Assembly: GCA_026417075.1 (NCBI GenBank)
Contig: JAOADY010000089.1
Coordinates: 1 to 33,796 of the forward strand
Origin: Caloramator sp.
GTDB lineage: Bacteria; Bacillota; Clostridia; Clostridiales; Caloramatoraceae
Reading direction: 5' to 3'
Length of the DNA: 33,796 bases
Under the pieces are notes generated by a model, which saw only the letters and a program-made list of their open reading frames with translations, was not told the origin of the DNA and searched no databases. This document shows positions 7,658 through 17,354 of this stretch, in pieces. How positions within the stretch are numbered: the first letter of the stretch is position 1; each line of letters begins with the position of its first letter. The translations under genes and the position numbers were made by a program.

Positions 7658-9256
7658 TTACTCATTATAATTATCTGGCAAATCGTTTTCAAAAAGAACA
7701 ACATCTCCTGATGATACTATGCTTGAAAGCCTCTCTGTCGCCTTTTCAAGATTTGAAACAACAAATATTTTATCCTCACTAAATCCCTTTTCTAATAAGC
7801 CTTCTTTTATAGGTCTGCTCCTTTTAATTCCAACAAGTATAGCATAATCGCAGCACTGTGCTATTTTTTCTCCTAACTTTTTATTTTCCTCGTATTCTAT
7901 TTCGCCAAGTTCAACCATTCCCGGTGTTACTATAATCTTTTTATTTCCAGGAATCTCCTTTAAGGTTTCAAGGGCTTCTGAGGCTCCCACAGGGTTTGAG
8001 TTAAAGGCATCATCAATGACAGTAACCCCATTGTTTGTATCAAGAAGCTGAAGCCTGTGAGGCACAGGTTTTATCTTTGAAACCCCACTTATAATCTCAT
8101 CTTCATTAAGCCCCAATTCAAAGGCTACGCATATTGCTGCAAGTATATTGCTTATGTTGTGCTTTCCAAGAAGTGATGTTCTTAATGTAAAATCAATTCC
8201 ATTATTACCACAAACCCTGAATTTTAAACCTTCCTTTGTAATTTCTATATCCTTTGCATATACAAAAACTTTTTCATCAGCTTTTTTTATTCCATAAAGA
8301 TATGTTTTTATTTTCTTTTTGTCTGATAGTTTTAAACAGTATTCATTATCTCCGTTAAAAATTGCAACACCATCATCAGGAAGGGACTCAATAAGCTCAT
8401 ATTTTGTCTTTGCTACATTTTCTATTGATTTAAAGGTTTCAAGGTGCTGTCTTCCTATAGATGTCAAAACTCCAATTGAAGGCCTTGCAAGTTTGCATAG
8501 AGTTTTTATATCTCCCACATATCTTGCACCCATTTCGCAGACAAAAACTTCATGCTCATCCTTTAGCTGCTCCCTTATAACTTTAGTTATGCCCATAGGA
8601 GTATTAAAGCTTTCAGGAGTCATAAGTGTATTATACTTTTCTGAAAGTATAGTTTTAATAAAGTATTTTGTGCTTGTTTTGCCATAGCTTCCTGTAATTC
8701 CAATTACCTTTAAATTCTTCATATTTCTTATTTTAATCTGTGCTTCCCTGAAATATCTGTATTGAATGATCATTTCAATAGGATACATGATAATTGTAGA
8801 TAAAAGCATGACAGCTGAAAGAAGTACCCTGATTAAAATCAGCGATAATAAAAATACATTAAAGTTTGTAAAATAAAAAGCAATATACAATAAAGCCGCT
8901 GTTATTAAAATATCACAACTTAAAAGCCTTTTAGCTCTATTTGTATAAACAAGAGGTTTTTTAGCTTTAGCTTTGTTATTTTCATTTTTATATAATACAA
9001 ATAAACAAGCTGCTAAATAAATACTAAAAAATATATAATTATTTTTTAAAATAAAATTTAATGTAATCAATATAACAAAGGATATAATAAACCCTTCGTT
9101 TCCTTTTATATATGTTGATTTTAAGTTGCTTTTCAAAAATGTAAAATATTGATTTGGTCTATAACCTTCAAGCTGTGCCATATGAAGCTGTTTTATAATC
9201 TCTTTGTAAGAAGCTAATATAAAAAATAATATTGAAAATATATATATATAACTCAT
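7658..9256 (-). CDS. Membrane-anchored Mur ligase family protein (MurF-like)
   Basis: A 532-residue protein with two parts. The first roughly 170 residues carry five hydrophobic segments (near 4-18, 50-66, 70-86, 107-125 and 128-160) separated by short charged loops. The rest is a Mur ligase core: P-loop [12 protein letters not shown] (about 190), [31 protein letters not shown], and a C-terminal domain with [10 protein letters not shown]. That order matches MurF, which adds D-Ala-D-Ala to UDP-MurNAc-tripeptide. The UDP-binding N-terminal domain of soluble MurF is replaced by membrane helices. The ATG at 9256 has GAAGGG about ten bases upstream; a TTG (9274) and ATG (9265) further up have poor spacing. 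It starts one base after the hydrolase stop. It could be an alternative MurF or act on a lipid-linked substrate. Confidence 0.85.
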   Translation of the reverse strand: MSYIYIFSILFFILASYKEIIKQLHMAQLEGYRPNQYFTFLKSNLKSTYIKGNEGFIISFVILITLNFILKNNYIFFSIYLAACLFVLYKNENNKAKAKKPLVYTNRAKRLLSCDILITAALLYIAFYFTNFNVFLLSLILIRVLLSAVMLLSTIIMYPIEMIIQYRYFREAQIKIRNMKNLKVIGITGSYGKTSTKYFIKTILSEKYNTLMTPESFNTPMGITKVIREQLKDEHEVFVCEMGARYVGDIKTLCKLARPSIGVLTSIGRQHLETFKSIENVAKTKYELIESLPDDGVAIFNGDNEYCLKLSDKKKIKTYLYGIKKADEKVFVYAKDIEITKEGLKFRVCGNNGIDFTLRTSLLGKHNISNILAAICVAFELGLNEDEIISGVSKIKPVPHRLQLLDTNNGVTVIDDAFNSNPVGASEALETLKEIPGNKKIIVTPGMVELGEIEYEENKKLGEKIAQCCDYAILVGIKRSRPIKEGLLEKGFSEDKIFVVSNLEKATERLSSIVSSGDVVLFENDLPDNYNE

Positions 9257-9257
9257 A

Positions 9258-10019
9258 TCACTCATTCCCTTCAAAAAATCTTGTTATAATAATATTAAAA
9301 TCATTTAGTTTATCAAGGTATGAAAAATGCCCTGCACCTTTAAATACTACAAGTCCCGCATCTGGTATCTCCTTTTCCATTATTTTAGCAAAATAAAGAG
9401 GTGTATCCTTATCTTCATCTCCCCATATTAAAAGGGTTGGTGCTTTAATATCTTTAAGATACGGTCTTAGATCTTGATTTACAACTTTTACAAAGGTCTG
9501 CCTCATATTCCCCGATTCTTTATAATCCTTTGAGCCGTATTTTTTATAAAAACTCTCAAGCTTTTCATCCTTATTTCCCTTTGTAAAAGTCATATATAGC
9601 TTTTTTAAAAGCTTGAATTTATAAACCTTATAGTAATATTTAAAAGTTCTTTTTGGTATTATTCCTGCACTGTCAACAAGAACTACCTTTTCTACACATT
9701 CAGGATGGGTTGCAGAAAAAAGTATAGATACCCTTCCTCCAAAGGAATGTCCCACAAGGCATCCCTTTTCAATATTTTGAACTTTAAAAAACTTATACAG
9801 TAAATTCATATAATCAGTAACATCAAAGGGTCTGTCAGGAGGTGATGATTTTCCAAAGCCGGGAAAATCTATGGCGTACACTTCAAACTTTGTTTTTAAA
9901 TAGTTGAAAACTGGAAGGAAGCTGTCAGAGTTTCCCCCCCAGCCATGAAGGAGTATTATTTTTTTACCACATCCTTCATGATTATAAAATATATTAATTC
10001 CATCTATATTTACAAACAT
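9258..10019 (-). CDS. Alpha/beta hydrolase
   Basis: A 253-residue soluble hydrolase of the alpha/beta fold. The oxyanion region is HGWGGN (about 25), the nucleophile elbow is GHSFGG with Ser near 92, the acid is the Asp of WGDEDKDTP (about 200), and the catalytic His is in GAGHFSYLD (about 228). The lid region (about 125-165) is rich in Lys and Tyr. The substrate is unknown; esterase, thioesterase or lipase-like activity are all possible. The ATG at 10019 follows AAGGGAG. The gene sits directly behind the MocR-type regulator and directly before the Mur ligase, with essentially no spacing, so it is co-translated with cell-wall genes. Confidence 0.9.
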   Translation of the reverse strand: MFVNIDGINIFYNHEGCGKKIILLHGWGGNSDSFLPVFNYLKTKFEVYAIDFPGFGKSSPPDRPFDVTDYMNLLYKFFKVQNIEKGCLVGHSFGGRVSILFSATHPECVEKVVLVDSAGIIPKRTFKYYYKVYKFKLLKKLYMTFTKGNKDEKLESFYKKYGSKDYKESGNMRQTFVKVVNQDLRPYLKDIKAPTLLIWGDEDKDTPLYFAKIMEKEIPDAGLVVFKGAGHFSYLDKLNDFNIIITRFFEGNE

Positions 10020-11468
10020 CTAATCTCCCTTTCTCATATTTTTTATTATATCTCCTAATATCTTTGTTCCTTTTTCAATATCTTTAACATCAACTCTTGA
10101 AAACCCTATCCTTAAAGTGTTTTCTCCTTGACCATCTGTATAAAAAATATCTCCTGGAGTAAAAATTATGCCCCTTTTAACAGATTCATTTAATACATCT
10201 CTCGAATTTATACCATCAAGCTCAAGGAAAACGTGAAGCCCTCCTTCTCCATAAAGCTTTTTATAGGGTATGTATTTTTTTATAAAGTGTACTGTCCATT
10301 CGTATCTCTCTTTATATACCTTTCTCACCTTGTTTATATATTTTTCAAAATTTCCTCCCCTTAAATATTCATAAAGAACTGCCTGATCAAGAAAGGATGT
10401 GTGTATATTGCGGCTTCTTTTTATGCTCTCAAGATAATTTATAAGCTCTTTATCAGCTAAAATCCACCCTATCCTAAGCCCTGGAAAAAGAATTTTAGAA
10501 AAGCTTCCTATATATATTACTCCATTTCCGCTTCCAGCAAAAGCTGATAGAGGAGCAATGTGAGATCCTGAGTATCTTAACTCCTCATTAAATCCATCTT
10601 CTATAACAGGAACATTGAATTCCTTTATTATATTATAAACTTCTATCCTCTTTTCAGGGGACATAACAATTCCTGTTGGATTATGATAAGAAGGTACTAA
10701 AAAAATAAGTTTTGCTTTATTTTCAGTTAATTTATCCTTTAAAATATTAGTATCTATGCCGTCTTCATTTAATTTTACGCCGTCTATATAAAGCCCATGG
10801 AGCTTCATTATTTTAATTGAAGTGTTATGTGTTGGATTTTCACAGATTACTCTATCTGTGCTATTGGTAAGAGCTGAAAGGATTATATCGAACCCTTCTG
10901 TAAAGCCGTTGGTTATAAGTATATCCTTATTTTTAACGTTAACACCTTTGTTTTCCATGTACTTTAATAAATAGTCAATAAGCGGTTTATAACCTCTTGC
11001 ATAACCGTAATTTAATATTTTCCTATCCTCAATTGATAATATATTTAAAAAAGACTTCTTAAAATCATCCATATCAAATAGATTGTCATCTGGGGATATA
11101 CTTTTAAAGGATATCATACCCTTTTCCCATTTTATATCATGCTTATAGGTATCAAGCTCATCAGATAAAATTGCATAGTCAGTTATATTATCCTCCCATT
11201 TTACATTAAACCCTTCATCATAGATTATACTATTATAAGAAACAAAGGCACCTTTATTGGGAATATTTTTAATAAACCCCTCATCCTCAAGATATTTATA
11301 AGCCTCAATCACTGTGTTTCTGCTAACGTTTAATATTAATGACAGTTCCCTTGTTGAAGGAAGTTTATCATCCTTTATATATACCCCTTTTAATATAAGT
11401 TCTTTAACATAATCCTTTATCTGAAGATAATAAGGCCTATCTTCACAAAGTTTAATATCTTTAAACAT
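10020..11468 (-). CDS. MocR/GabR-type PLP-dependent transcriptional regulator
   Basis: A 482-residue fusion of a GntR-type winged helix (about residues 10-75; LPSTRELSLILNVSRNTV) and a class I aminotransferase-like domain (about 110-475). The PLP lysine is in SFSKILFPGLRIGW (about 325), and NPTHNTS and PSYHNPTG precede it. Such proteins use PLP to sense an amino compound and rarely catalyse. The ATG at 11468 has AGAGGTG five bases upstream; an upstream extension lacks an RBS. It is the first gene of the hydrolase-Mur ligase-ddl operon. Known: DdlR of Brevibacillus, a MocR protein, controls a D-Ala-D-Ala ligase gene. Inferred: this one senses a D-Ala compound and controls its own operon. Confidence 0.92.
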   Translation of the reverse strand: MFKDIKLCEDRPYYLQIKDYVKELILKGVYIKDDKLPSTRELSLILNVSRNTVIEAYKYLEDEGFIKNIPNKGAFVSYNSIIYDEGFNVKWEDNITDYAILSDELDTYKHDIKWEKGMISFKSISPDDNLFDMDDFKKSFLNILSIEDRKILNYGYARGYKPLIDYLLKYMENKGVNVKNKDILITNGFTEGFDIILSALTNSTDRVICENPTHNTSIKIMKLHGLYIDGVKLNEDGIDTNILKDKLTENKAKLIFLVPSYHNPTGIVMSPEKRIEVYNIIKEFNVPVIEDGFNEELRYSGSHIAPLSAFAGSGNGVIYIGSFSKILFPGLRIGWILADKELINYLESIKRSRNIHTSFLDQAVLYEYLRGGNFEKYINKVRKVYKERYEWTVHFIKKYIPYKKLYGEGGLHVFLELDGINSRDVLNESVKRGIIFTPGDIFYTDGQGENTLRIGFSRVDVKDIEKGTKILGDIIKNMRKGD

Positions 11469-11563
11469 ACTTACACCTCTAATTATATTGTGGCACAAAA
11501 AAAATCATTTTAAAAGAACCAGTTTACTATTATTTTTATATTTGCGTGTCAGAGGAATAAAAA

Positions 11564-11611
11564 ATAATGGCTTTTGATGTTTTTTCTATCATTTACATCA
11601 AAAGCCATTAT
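11564..11611 (-). terminator. Strong terminator after pyrE
   Basis: Perfect 17-bp inverted repeats at 11564-11580 and 11595-11611 enclose a 14-nt loop directly after the pyrE stop codon. On the minus strand the stem is followed by a T-rich run (TTTTTTATT overlapping its edge). It ends the pyr operon. Confidence 0.85.
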
Positions 11612-11613
11612 AT

Positions 11614-12171
11614 TTATTTTATATTTCTGCTTCCGGGCTTTATATAGGGTATACCCTCTTTGCAAAGCGGGCACTCATCCTTTTCATAGCTTTCCACATC
11701 AAGCTTTATGCAGCTATATACAGGATATTTTAAAGTCGTACTTCCTCTATCTACTATACATGCAATACCAACAACTACTCCGCCCATGCTTTCTATAAGC
11801 TCTGCAACTTCAAGTGAGGACTTTCCCGTTGTAACAACATCCTCAGTTATTAAAACCTTCTCCCCTTTTTTAATTTCAAATCCCCTTCTTAATGTCATAA
11901 TATTGTTTTCTCTCTCTGTAAATATTGCTCTTTTCCCCATCTGCCTTCCTATTTCATAGGCAACTATTATTCCTCCCATAGCAGGCCCTACCGCTACATC
12001 AAAATCAATGTCCTTTATTTTTTCACATACTACTTTTAAAACTTCATTTGCCTTGTCTGGATACTGCAAAAGTTTTGCACACTGTATATATCTATTGCTA
12101 TGTCTTCCAGAAGACAGTAGAAAATGACCTTCTAATAGAGCATCACATTCTTTTAAAATATCTATAACCAT
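11614..12171 (-). CDS. pyrE: Orotate phosphoribosyltransferase
   Basis: A 185-residue enzyme that joins orotate to PRPP, giving OMP, the fifth step of UMP synthesis. The PRPP-binding motif [13 protein letters not shown] lies around residues 110-122; VGPAMGG and the FTERENN/LRRGF catalytic region come before. The C-terminus has a CPLC pair (about 168-171), seen in some clostridial forms and possibly structural. The ATG at 12171 follows AAGGAGG, four bases after the pyrD stop. It is the last gene of the operon. Confidence 0.96.
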   Translation of the reverse strand: MVIDILKECDALLEGHFLLSSGRHSNRYIQCAKLLQYPDKANEVLKVVCEKIKDIDFDVAVGPAMGGIIVAYEIGRQMGKRAIFTERENNIMTLRRGFEIKKGEKVLITEDVVTTGKSSLEVAELIESMGGVVVGIACIVDRGSTTLKYPVYSCIKLDVESYEKDECPLCKEGIPYIKPGSRNIK

Positions 12172-12175
12172 AATT

Positions 12176-13078
12176 CTACCTCCTTACAATTCCTCTTATC
12201 TCTTCTATATTTTTAATTCCCTCATCTTCCATAAACTTTTTAATTCCATCTATTATCTCAATACAAATCATTGGATTTATAAAATTAGCCGTTCCAACCT
12301 GAACTGCTGTAGCACCTGCCATAATAAATTCAATAGCATCTTCATAGGATGATATTCCTCCTATACCTATTACAGGAACATCAACATTGCTGCATACCTC
12401 ATAAACCATTCTCAGAGCAATAGGCTTTATACATGATCCTGAGAGCCCCGCAAATATATTATCAAAAACTAATTTTCTTTTATATATATCTATTGCCATT
12501 GCTTTAAAGGTATTTATTAAAGATAGTGCATCAGCCCCTGCATCGCAGCATTTTACTGCCATATCAACTATATTTTCTGCATTAGGAGAGAGTTTTACAA
12601 TTAACGGCTTTTTGCAGTGCTCCTTTACCTTTGATACAACTTCAAAGGCAGTTTCAGACTTTATTCCAAAGGTCATCCCTCCAGACTTAACATTTGGACA
12701 GGATATATTAAGTTCAATCATATCCACTTCACTTGCGTTTAATTTTTTAACCCCTTCAATATATTCTTCAATACTTCCTCCCCCAAGATTTGCAATTATG
12801 ACGGTATTCATATTTTTCATTTTAGGGAGTTCATTTTCAATAAAGCAATCAATCCCCGGGTTTTGAAGCCCTATGCTGTTTATAAGACCTGCTCTTGTTT
12901 CATGAAGCCTTATTCCTTTATTTCCTTCTTTTTTATTTATTGTAAGCCCCTTGGTACATATTCCTCCAAGCCTTCCTACATCGTAAAAGGCTGAATATTC
13001 CTCTCCAAGCCCAAAGGTTCCTGAGGCTGCAATAACAGGATTTTTAAATTCTATTCCGCATATATTAGTCTTAAGCAC
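12176..13078 (-). CDS. pyrD: Dihydroorotate dehydrogenase B, catalytic subunit
   Basis: A 300-residue FMN TIM-barrel enzyme of class 1B, which oxidises dihydroorotate and passes electrons to PyrK and then NAD+. Seen: AASGTFG (about 18), GLQNPG (about 70), and [13 protein letters not shown] (about 125-137), whose Cys is the class 1 active-site base. The barrel ends with [11 protein letters not shown]. The next gene upstream is pyrK, the partner unique to class 1B, overlapping by 8 bases, so translational coupling would give balanced subunits. Confidence 0.96.
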   Translation of the reverse strand: MLKTNICGIEFKNPVIAASGTFGLGEEYSAFYDVGRLGGICTKGLTINKKEGNKGIRLHETRAGLINSIGLQNPGIDCFIENELPKMKNMNTVIIANLGGGSIEEYIEGVKKLNASEVDMIELNISCPNVKSGGMTFGIKSETAFEVVSKVKEHCKKPLIVKLSPNAENIVDMAVKCCDAGADALSLINTFKAMAIDIYKRKLVFDNIFAGLSGSCIKPIALRMVYEVCSNVDVPVIGIGGISSYEDAIEFIMAGATAVQVGTANFINPMICIEIIDGIKKFMEDEGIKNIEEIRGIVRR

Positions 13079-13811
13079 CTATAAACACATCCCTGCCATA
13101 AAATACCGGGCCATCTTTGCAGACTCTTTTATTTCCATCCTTTGTCTCACAGGTGCATCCAAGGCATGCCCCAATTCCGCAGGCCATATGTTTTTCCATA
13201 GACACAAAAACTGGAGTCGCATAATTCCTGCATACTTTAACTACCTTTTCCATCATAACCTCAGGGCCGCAGCAAAGTACCGCATTATATTCAAAGGGGC
13301 TGAAAATATCTGTTACATAACCTTTATAACCATACTTTCCGCTTTCTGTTGCAACATATATATTTGAAACATAATTTTTAATTTCATCTATTCCATAGAT
13401 TTCATCTTTATAACCTGCATATAAATCTATATCACAGCCTTTAAGGTTTTTAACCGTATAAAGCATAGGTGCTATTCCAATACCTCCTACAACAACTGCA
13501 ATTTTTCCCTTTATATTGTCAGTATGAAATCCATTACCTAAAGGACCTGTTAATTTAATTTCATCATTAACATCAAGCTTTGTCATAATATTTGTCCCCC
13601 TTCCCTTTTTTTGATATAAAAAACTTACATACCCATCTTCAAAATCATGTACACTTATTGGTCTTGGCAAAATAGGCTCTTCAGTTAAGCATTTCAGCAT
13701 GAAAAACTGCCCAGGTTTTATATCATAGTCCCCTTCAACTTTAAGCTTATATATATCCTCAAAGACATTTATATTTTCTACTACTTTGCAGCTTTTATAA
13801 CTTAACTGCAC
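13071..13811 (-). CDS. pyrK: Dihydroorotate dehydrogenase B, electron-transfer subunit
   Basis: A 246-residue flavin/iron-sulfur protein. The FAD-binding region has RPISVHD (about 53), the NAD-binding region [11 protein letters not shown], and the 2Fe-2S ligands are in [11 protein letters not shown] plus the downstream VCKDGP cysteine (about 210-232). It links PyrD to NAD+. Start choice: GTG at 13811, seven bases after GGGGGAG. A TTG two codons upstream (13817) is too close to the RBS. The gene begins inside the end of pyrF (17-base overlap). Confidence 0.94.
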   Translation of the reverse strand: MQLSYKSCKVVENINVFEDIYKLKVEGDYDIKPGQFFMLKCLTEEPILPRPISVHDFEDGYVSFLYQKKGRGTNIMTKLDVNDEIKLTGPLGNGFHTDNIKGKIAVVVGGIGIAPMLYTVKNLKGCDIDLYAGYKDEIYGIDEIKNYVSNIYVATESGKYGYKGYVTDIFSPFEYNAVLCCGPEVMMEKVVKVCRNYATPVFVSMEKHMACGIGACLGCTCETKDGNKRVCKDGPVFYGRDVFIGA

Positions 13812-14661
13812 TTTCAATCTCCCCCTTCATTTTTAAAACCTCAAGCCTTGAACACTCATCAAACCTTATATCCCCATTTTCATAATTTTTATATGCAAGA
13901 AGTATTGCCCTTGATGAGTTTACAACTCCCCCATTCCCATTGTTAAGATAAAGGGCTACATCCTGTGCACTTCCTCCTTGAGCCCCATAACCTGGTATTA
14001 AAAAGAACATATTCTCATAAGTTTTTCTTATCTCTTTTGCCTCTTTATTTAAAGTGCATCCAACAACTGCTCCAATGTTGCTGTAACCATATTTTCCTAT
14101 ATAATTTTTTGATATTTTATAAAGCTTATCTCCAACATGTTCAAAAACCTTTTTATTATCTTTGCTCTCTATATACTGTATATCCTTTGCACCTTTGTTT
14201 GATGTTCTTAAAAGTACGAATAAACCTTTGTTCTTTTTTTCTACATATTCAAGATAAGGCTCTATGCTGTCAAATCCCATATAGGGACTTAAAGTTATAA
14301 AATCGCACTCAAAATCCCCTTCAAAATGTGCCTTAGCATACATCTTTGCCGTACTTGATATATCCCCTCTTTTAACATCTCCAATTGAAACTGAGCCTAT
14401 AGATTTTATATATTTTAAAGTTTTCATATAGGCATATAATCCTTCTATACCTAATGCTTCATAATAGGCTATCTGTACTTTATAGCAGGATACTAAGTCA
14501 AAGGTTGCATCTATTATTTTTTTATTGAATTGAAATACTGCATCTAAAGTTGAGCTGAATTTACTTTTAAAACTATCTGGTATATAATCTATCGAAGTAT
14601 CAAGCCCTACACATATACAGCTTTTATTTTGAACGCTTTCATAAAGGCTATCTATTATCAT
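13795..14661 (-). CDS. pyrF: Orotidine-5'-phosphate decarboxylase (long clostridial type)
   Basis: A 288-residue enzyme that decarboxylates OMP to UMP. It belongs to the longer PyrF group, with VGLDTSIDYIP near the N-terminus and catalytic GDVKRGDISSTAKMYA (about 100-115), giving the Lys and Asp residues of the active site. PGYGAQGG near residue 230 is the phosphate-binding loop. Start: ATG at 14661, eight bases after AGGAG; the upstream GTG and ATG codons (14670, 14667) crowd the RBS. It overlaps the end of pyrC by 14 bases. Confidence 0.95.
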   Translation of the reverse strand: MIIDSLYESVQNKSCICVGLDTSIDYIPDSFKSKFSSTLDAVFQFNKKIIDATFDLVSCYKVQIAYYEALGIEGLYAYMKTLKYIKSIGSVSIGDVKRGDISSTAKMYAKAHFEGDFECDFITLSPYMGFDSIEPYLEYVEKKNKGLFVLLRTSNKGAKDIQYIESKDNKKVFEHVGDKLYKISKNYIGKYGYSNIGAVVGCTLNKEAKEIRKTYENMFFLIPGYGAQGGSAQDVALYLNNGNGGVVNSSRAILLAYKNYENGDIRFDECSRLEVLKMKGEIESAVKL

Positions 14662-15850
14662 AATCATCACTCCTAAAAACCACTTTTCCGCCTTTTATAG
14701 TCATAACTATAACTCCATAAAACTCCATTCCATCAAAGGGAGTGTTTTTCCCCTTTGATTTAAACTTTGCTGCATCAACTTTAAACTTTTTATCTATATC
14801 AACAAGAACCAAATCTCCATCATATCCTATTTCTATTTTCCCCTTGTTTAATCCCATCATCTTCGAAGGATTTTCTGACATTAATTTTGATAAGTTATTA
14901 AGAGTAATATAACCGTTTCTAACAAGGGTTGTATAACATACACAAAAGGCTGTTTCAATTCCCGATATTCCCGGTGCCCCATTTAGTTTATCTTCAAAGC
15001 TGTGGGGTGCATGATCCGTTGCTATAACATCAACATACCCTTCTTTAATAGAATCTATTAAAAACTCTACATCTTCCTTAAGCCTTAAAGGAGGATTTAC
15101 TCTATACATGGTGCTATCACAAAGAGCTATATGATGAGGGGTAACTTCACAGGTTATGTTAAATCCTTCTTCCTTTGCATTTTTAACCATCATCATAGCT
15201 TCCTTTGTGCTTACGTGGGCAATATGAAGGCTGCAGCCTGTCTTTTTTGCTGCTTCAATATCCCTCATAGTCATATAATTTTCTGAAAGCCTGCTGTCCC
15301 ACTTTACATATTCTTCATGCTCCGCATGGGATATTACTGTAAAACCTTTATCCCTTGCTATACTCATAGCCTTTAACATAACTTCATCCTTTAAAATACC
15401 CTTTCCATCCTCAGATATAAATTTTACAGGATATACTATGTCCTTAAGGTGGCTTACATCATCACCCCTCATGCCTTTAGTTACAGAAACACACTGATGA
15501 ACATCTACAAGTCCTATATCCTTTGCCTTATTTATAACGTAATTTACCGTATCCATATCAGAGCAAACAGGCTTTGTGTTTGCCATAAGATTAACTGCAG
15601 TATATCCTCCAAAAACAGCTGCAAGGCTCCCAGATAAAATATCCTCTTTGTAGGTTAATCCTGGATCCCTGAAATGGCTGTGCATATCTACAAAGGAGGG
15701 CATAAGGACAAGGTTTTTACCATCTATCATATAGCAATCCTTTTCAATTCCTTGTCCTATTTCTTCTATTAATCCCTCTTTTATATAAACATCCCCTGTA
15801 AAATCCTTTTTACTATCAACTATCCTTACATTTTTTATAAGAAGGTTCAT
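14648..15850 (-). CDS. pyrC: Dihydroorotase
   Basis: A 400-residue class I dihydroorotase, closing carbamoyl-aspartate to dihydroorotate. Zinc-binding and catalytic motifs: [10 protein letters not shown] (about 53-62), HAEHEEY (about 172), LHIAHVST (about 205-212) and ATDHAPH (about 277-283), the last holding the catalytic Asp. In place of the carboxylated Lys position it has GLTYKED. The ATG overlaps the pyrI stop as ATGA, and GGAGG lies eight bases upstream. Confidence 0.96.
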   Translation of the reverse strand: MNLLIKNVRIVDSKKDFTGDVYIKEGLIEEIGQGIEKDCYMIDGKNLVLMPSFVDMHSHFRDPGLTYKEDILSGSLAAVFGGYTAVNLMANTKPVCSDMDTVNYVINKAKDIGLVDVHQCVSVTKGMRGDDVSHLKDIVYPVKFISEDGKGILKDEVMLKAMSIARDKGFTVISHAEHEEYVKWDSRLSENYMTMRDIEAAKKTGCSLHIAHVSTKEAMMMVKNAKEEGFNITCEVTPHHIALCDSTMYRVNPPLRLKEDVEFLIDSIKEGYVDVIATDHAPHSFEDKLNGAPGISGIETAFCVCYTTLVRNGYITLNNLSKLMSENPSKMMGLNKGKIEIGYDGDLVLVDIDKKFKVDAAKFKSKGKNTPFDGMEFYGVIVMTIKGGKVVFRSDDYDNR

Positions 15851-16284
15851 ACTTTTGCCTCCTCGAGGGTATGAACTTCATCGCAATACTCACATCTATA
15901 TTCTCCCTTCTGTTCATCTACAAGATAGAATACATTGGGTACATATTTTTCTATAGAAGTTATACAACGAGGATTTTTGCATTTTATAACATCAACAACC
16001 TTTTCAGGAAGCTTTAAATTTATCTTTTCTTTAATTTTTTCATCTTCAATTATATCTATAGTAATGTTAGGATCTATAAGTCCAAGCACTGTATAATCAA
16101 TATCTATTACATTTTCTATTTTTATAATATCCTTTCTCCCAAGCTTTTGACTTTCAACGTTCATTATTAATGCAACTCTAAAATCAGCTTTATCAAGTCC
16201 AAGATAGTTAAATATCTTAATTCCGCATCCTGCTTTTATATGATCTATTACTATTCCTTTTTTAATGCTGTTTATTGTTAACAT
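15847..16284 (-). CDS. pyrI: Aspartate carbamoyltransferase regulatory subunit
   Basis: A 145-residue regulatory chain with the allosteric nucleotide domain (about 1-95) and a zinc domain whose four ligands are visible: C-x4-C in CKNPRC (about 102-107) and C-x2-C in CEYC (about 130-133). Its presence means ATCase is probably of the allosteric PyrB6I6 type, inhibited by CTP/UTP. The gene overlaps pyrB by 7 bases and pyrC by 4. Confidence 0.96.
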   Translation of the reverse strand: MLTINSIKKGIVIDHIKAGCGIKIFNYLGLDKADFRVALIMNVESQKLGRKDIIKIENVIDIDYTVLGLIDPNITIDIIEDEKIKEKINLKLPEKVVDVIKCKNPRCITSIEKYVPNVFYLVDEQKGEYRCEYCDEVHTLEEAKV

Positions 16285-17210
16285 ATTTCATCAACCCCCA
16301 ATAGCTTCATGATAAGTGCCATTCTAACAAACATTCCGTATCTTGCCTGTTTAAAGTAGTAAGCTCTAGGATCGCTGTCAACTTCATAGTCTATCTCGTT
16401 TACCCTTGGAAGAGGATGCATAACGATCATATCATCCTTTGCCATCTTCATCTTCTTCATATCAAGAATGTAGCTGTCCTTTAATCTTATATAATCCTCT
16501 TCGTTAAAAAATCTTTCTCTTTGTACTCTTGTAACATAGAGTATATCGAGAGTATCTATAACCTCTTCAATCCTCTCAACCTCTATAAATTCAATATTCT
16601 TTTTTTCTAAAACTTCTTTTCTTATATAATCTGGAACTTTAAGCTCTTTTGGGGAAATCAATACGAATTTATTATTTTCATATCTTGACATGGATTTTAT
16701 AAGTGAATGAACTGTCCTTCCGAATTTTAAATCTCCGCAAAGACCTATTGTAAGATTGGATAGTGTTTTCTTTACGGATCTTATAGTTAAAAGATCTGTT
16801 AATGTTTGAGTTGGATGCTGATGTCCTCCATCCCCTGCGTTAATTACAGGAATATCAGAATACAAAGAAGCAATTTTAGGTGCTCCCTCTTTAGGATGCC
16901 TCATCACTGCAATATCAGCATAGCAGGAGATCGTTCTTATAGTATCTGCAACGCTTTCTCCCTTTGCAACTGAACTTGAATTAGGCTCTGAAAATCCCAT
17001 TACTTTTCCACCAAGCCTTAGCATGGCAGCTTCAAAACTAAATCTTGTTCTTGTACTTGGTTCATAAAAAAGAGTTGCCATTAGCTTTCCATCACATACA
17101 TGAATATACTTTTCTGGATTTTCAACAATTCTATCCGCAAGGTTTAGAATGCTGTCAATCTCATCAACTGAAAAATCCATTGGGTCGATTAAATGTCTTC
17201 CTTTTAACAT
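16278..17210 (-). CDS. pyrB: Aspartate carbamoyltransferase catalytic subunit
   Basis: A 310-residue enzyme that makes carbamoyl-aspartate, the committed step of pyrimidine synthesis. Seen: the carbamoyl-phosphate motif [11 protein letters not shown] (about 50-60), the loop [23 protein letters not shown] (about 132) and [10 protein letters not shown] (about 265). The ATG at 17210 follows AAGGAGG. That Shine-Dalgarno is partly embedded in the PyrR-type hairpin at 17220-17250, so translation is probably controlled. It heads pyrBICFKDE. No pyrR or carAB is in the window. Confidence 0.97.
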   Translation of the reverse strand: MLKGRHLIDPMDFSVDEIDSILNLADRIVENPEKYIHVCDGKLMATLFYEPSTRTRFSFEAAMLRLGGKVMGFSEPNSSSVAKGESVADTIRTISCYADIAVMRHPKEGAPKIASLYSDIPVINAGDGGHQHPTQTLTDLLTIRSVKKTLSNLTIGLCGDLKFGRTVHSLIKSMSRYENNKFVLISPKELKVPDYIRKEVLEKKNIEFIEVERIEEVIDTLDILYVTRVQRERFFNEEDYIRLKDSYILDMKKMKMAKDDMIVMHPLPRVNEIDYEVDSDPRAYYFKQARYGMFVRMALIMKLLGVDEIC

Positions 17211-17219
17211 ATTACTCCT

Positions 17220-17250
17220 CCTTTTTTGCCTCTCAGGGCAAATTTAAAAG
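17220..17250 (-). promoter_or_regulatory. PyrR-type binding loop overlapping the pyrB RBS
   Basis: On the minus strand TTTGCC-CTGAGA-GGCAAA forms a 6-bp stem with hexaloop CTGAGA, matching the CNGNGA hexaloop of PyrR binding sites. The 5' arm is preceded by a purine-rich AAA bulge, and a lower stem CTTT/AAAG reaches into the AAGGAGG of pyrB. Known: PyrR with UMP binds such loops. Inferred: here it blocks ribosome access to pyrB instead of acting through a downstream terminator. Confidence 0.68.
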
Positions 17251-17256
17251 TTGTCA

Positions 17257-17283
17257 TAATAAAAGCCTTCCCAAAGGAAGGCT
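17257..17283 (-). terminator. Intrinsic terminator (attenuator) in the pyr leader
   Basis: AGCCTTCC (17283-17276) and GGAAGGCT (17271-17264) form an 8-bp stem with loop TTTG, followed by TTTATTAT on the minus strand. It lies inside the pyr leader, between promoter and pyrB. An upstream GGGAAGG (17320-17314) duplicates the 3' arm and could pair with CCTTCC instead, giving an antiterminator form. Confidence 0.75.
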
Positions 17284-17287
17284 AAAA

Positions 17288-17347
17288 TTACACAATTATA
17301 GCGTTATCTTTATCCTTCCCGGTATCACAGTACCAGTTTAAAGGCAT
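17288..17347 (-). CDS. Possible pyr leader peptide, 19 residues
   Basis: A short frame with an ATG at 17347 begins one base or so after the predicted start point of transcription and stops at 17288, four bases before the terminator stem. The peptide starts MPLNWYCDTGK and ends NAIIV. There is no Shine-Dalgarno, so it would need leaderless initiation. A ribosome stopped at its end would cover the 5' arm of the terminator. Coding is not proven; chance is possible at this length. Confidence 0.3.
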   Translation of the reverse strand: MPLNWYCDTGKDKDNAIIV

Positions 17348-17354
17348 TTTTTAT

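Noticed and set aside
11482-11487. TATAAT before the MocR gene as its -10 box
   Set aside because: The start point it implies would fall within the Shine-Dalgarno of the gene, so it cannot drive a translatable mRNA in the usual way.
17220-17250. PyrR-type loop as an anti-antiterminator
   Set aside because: The only terminator in the leader lies upstream of the loop, so the Bacillus attenuation order does not apply.
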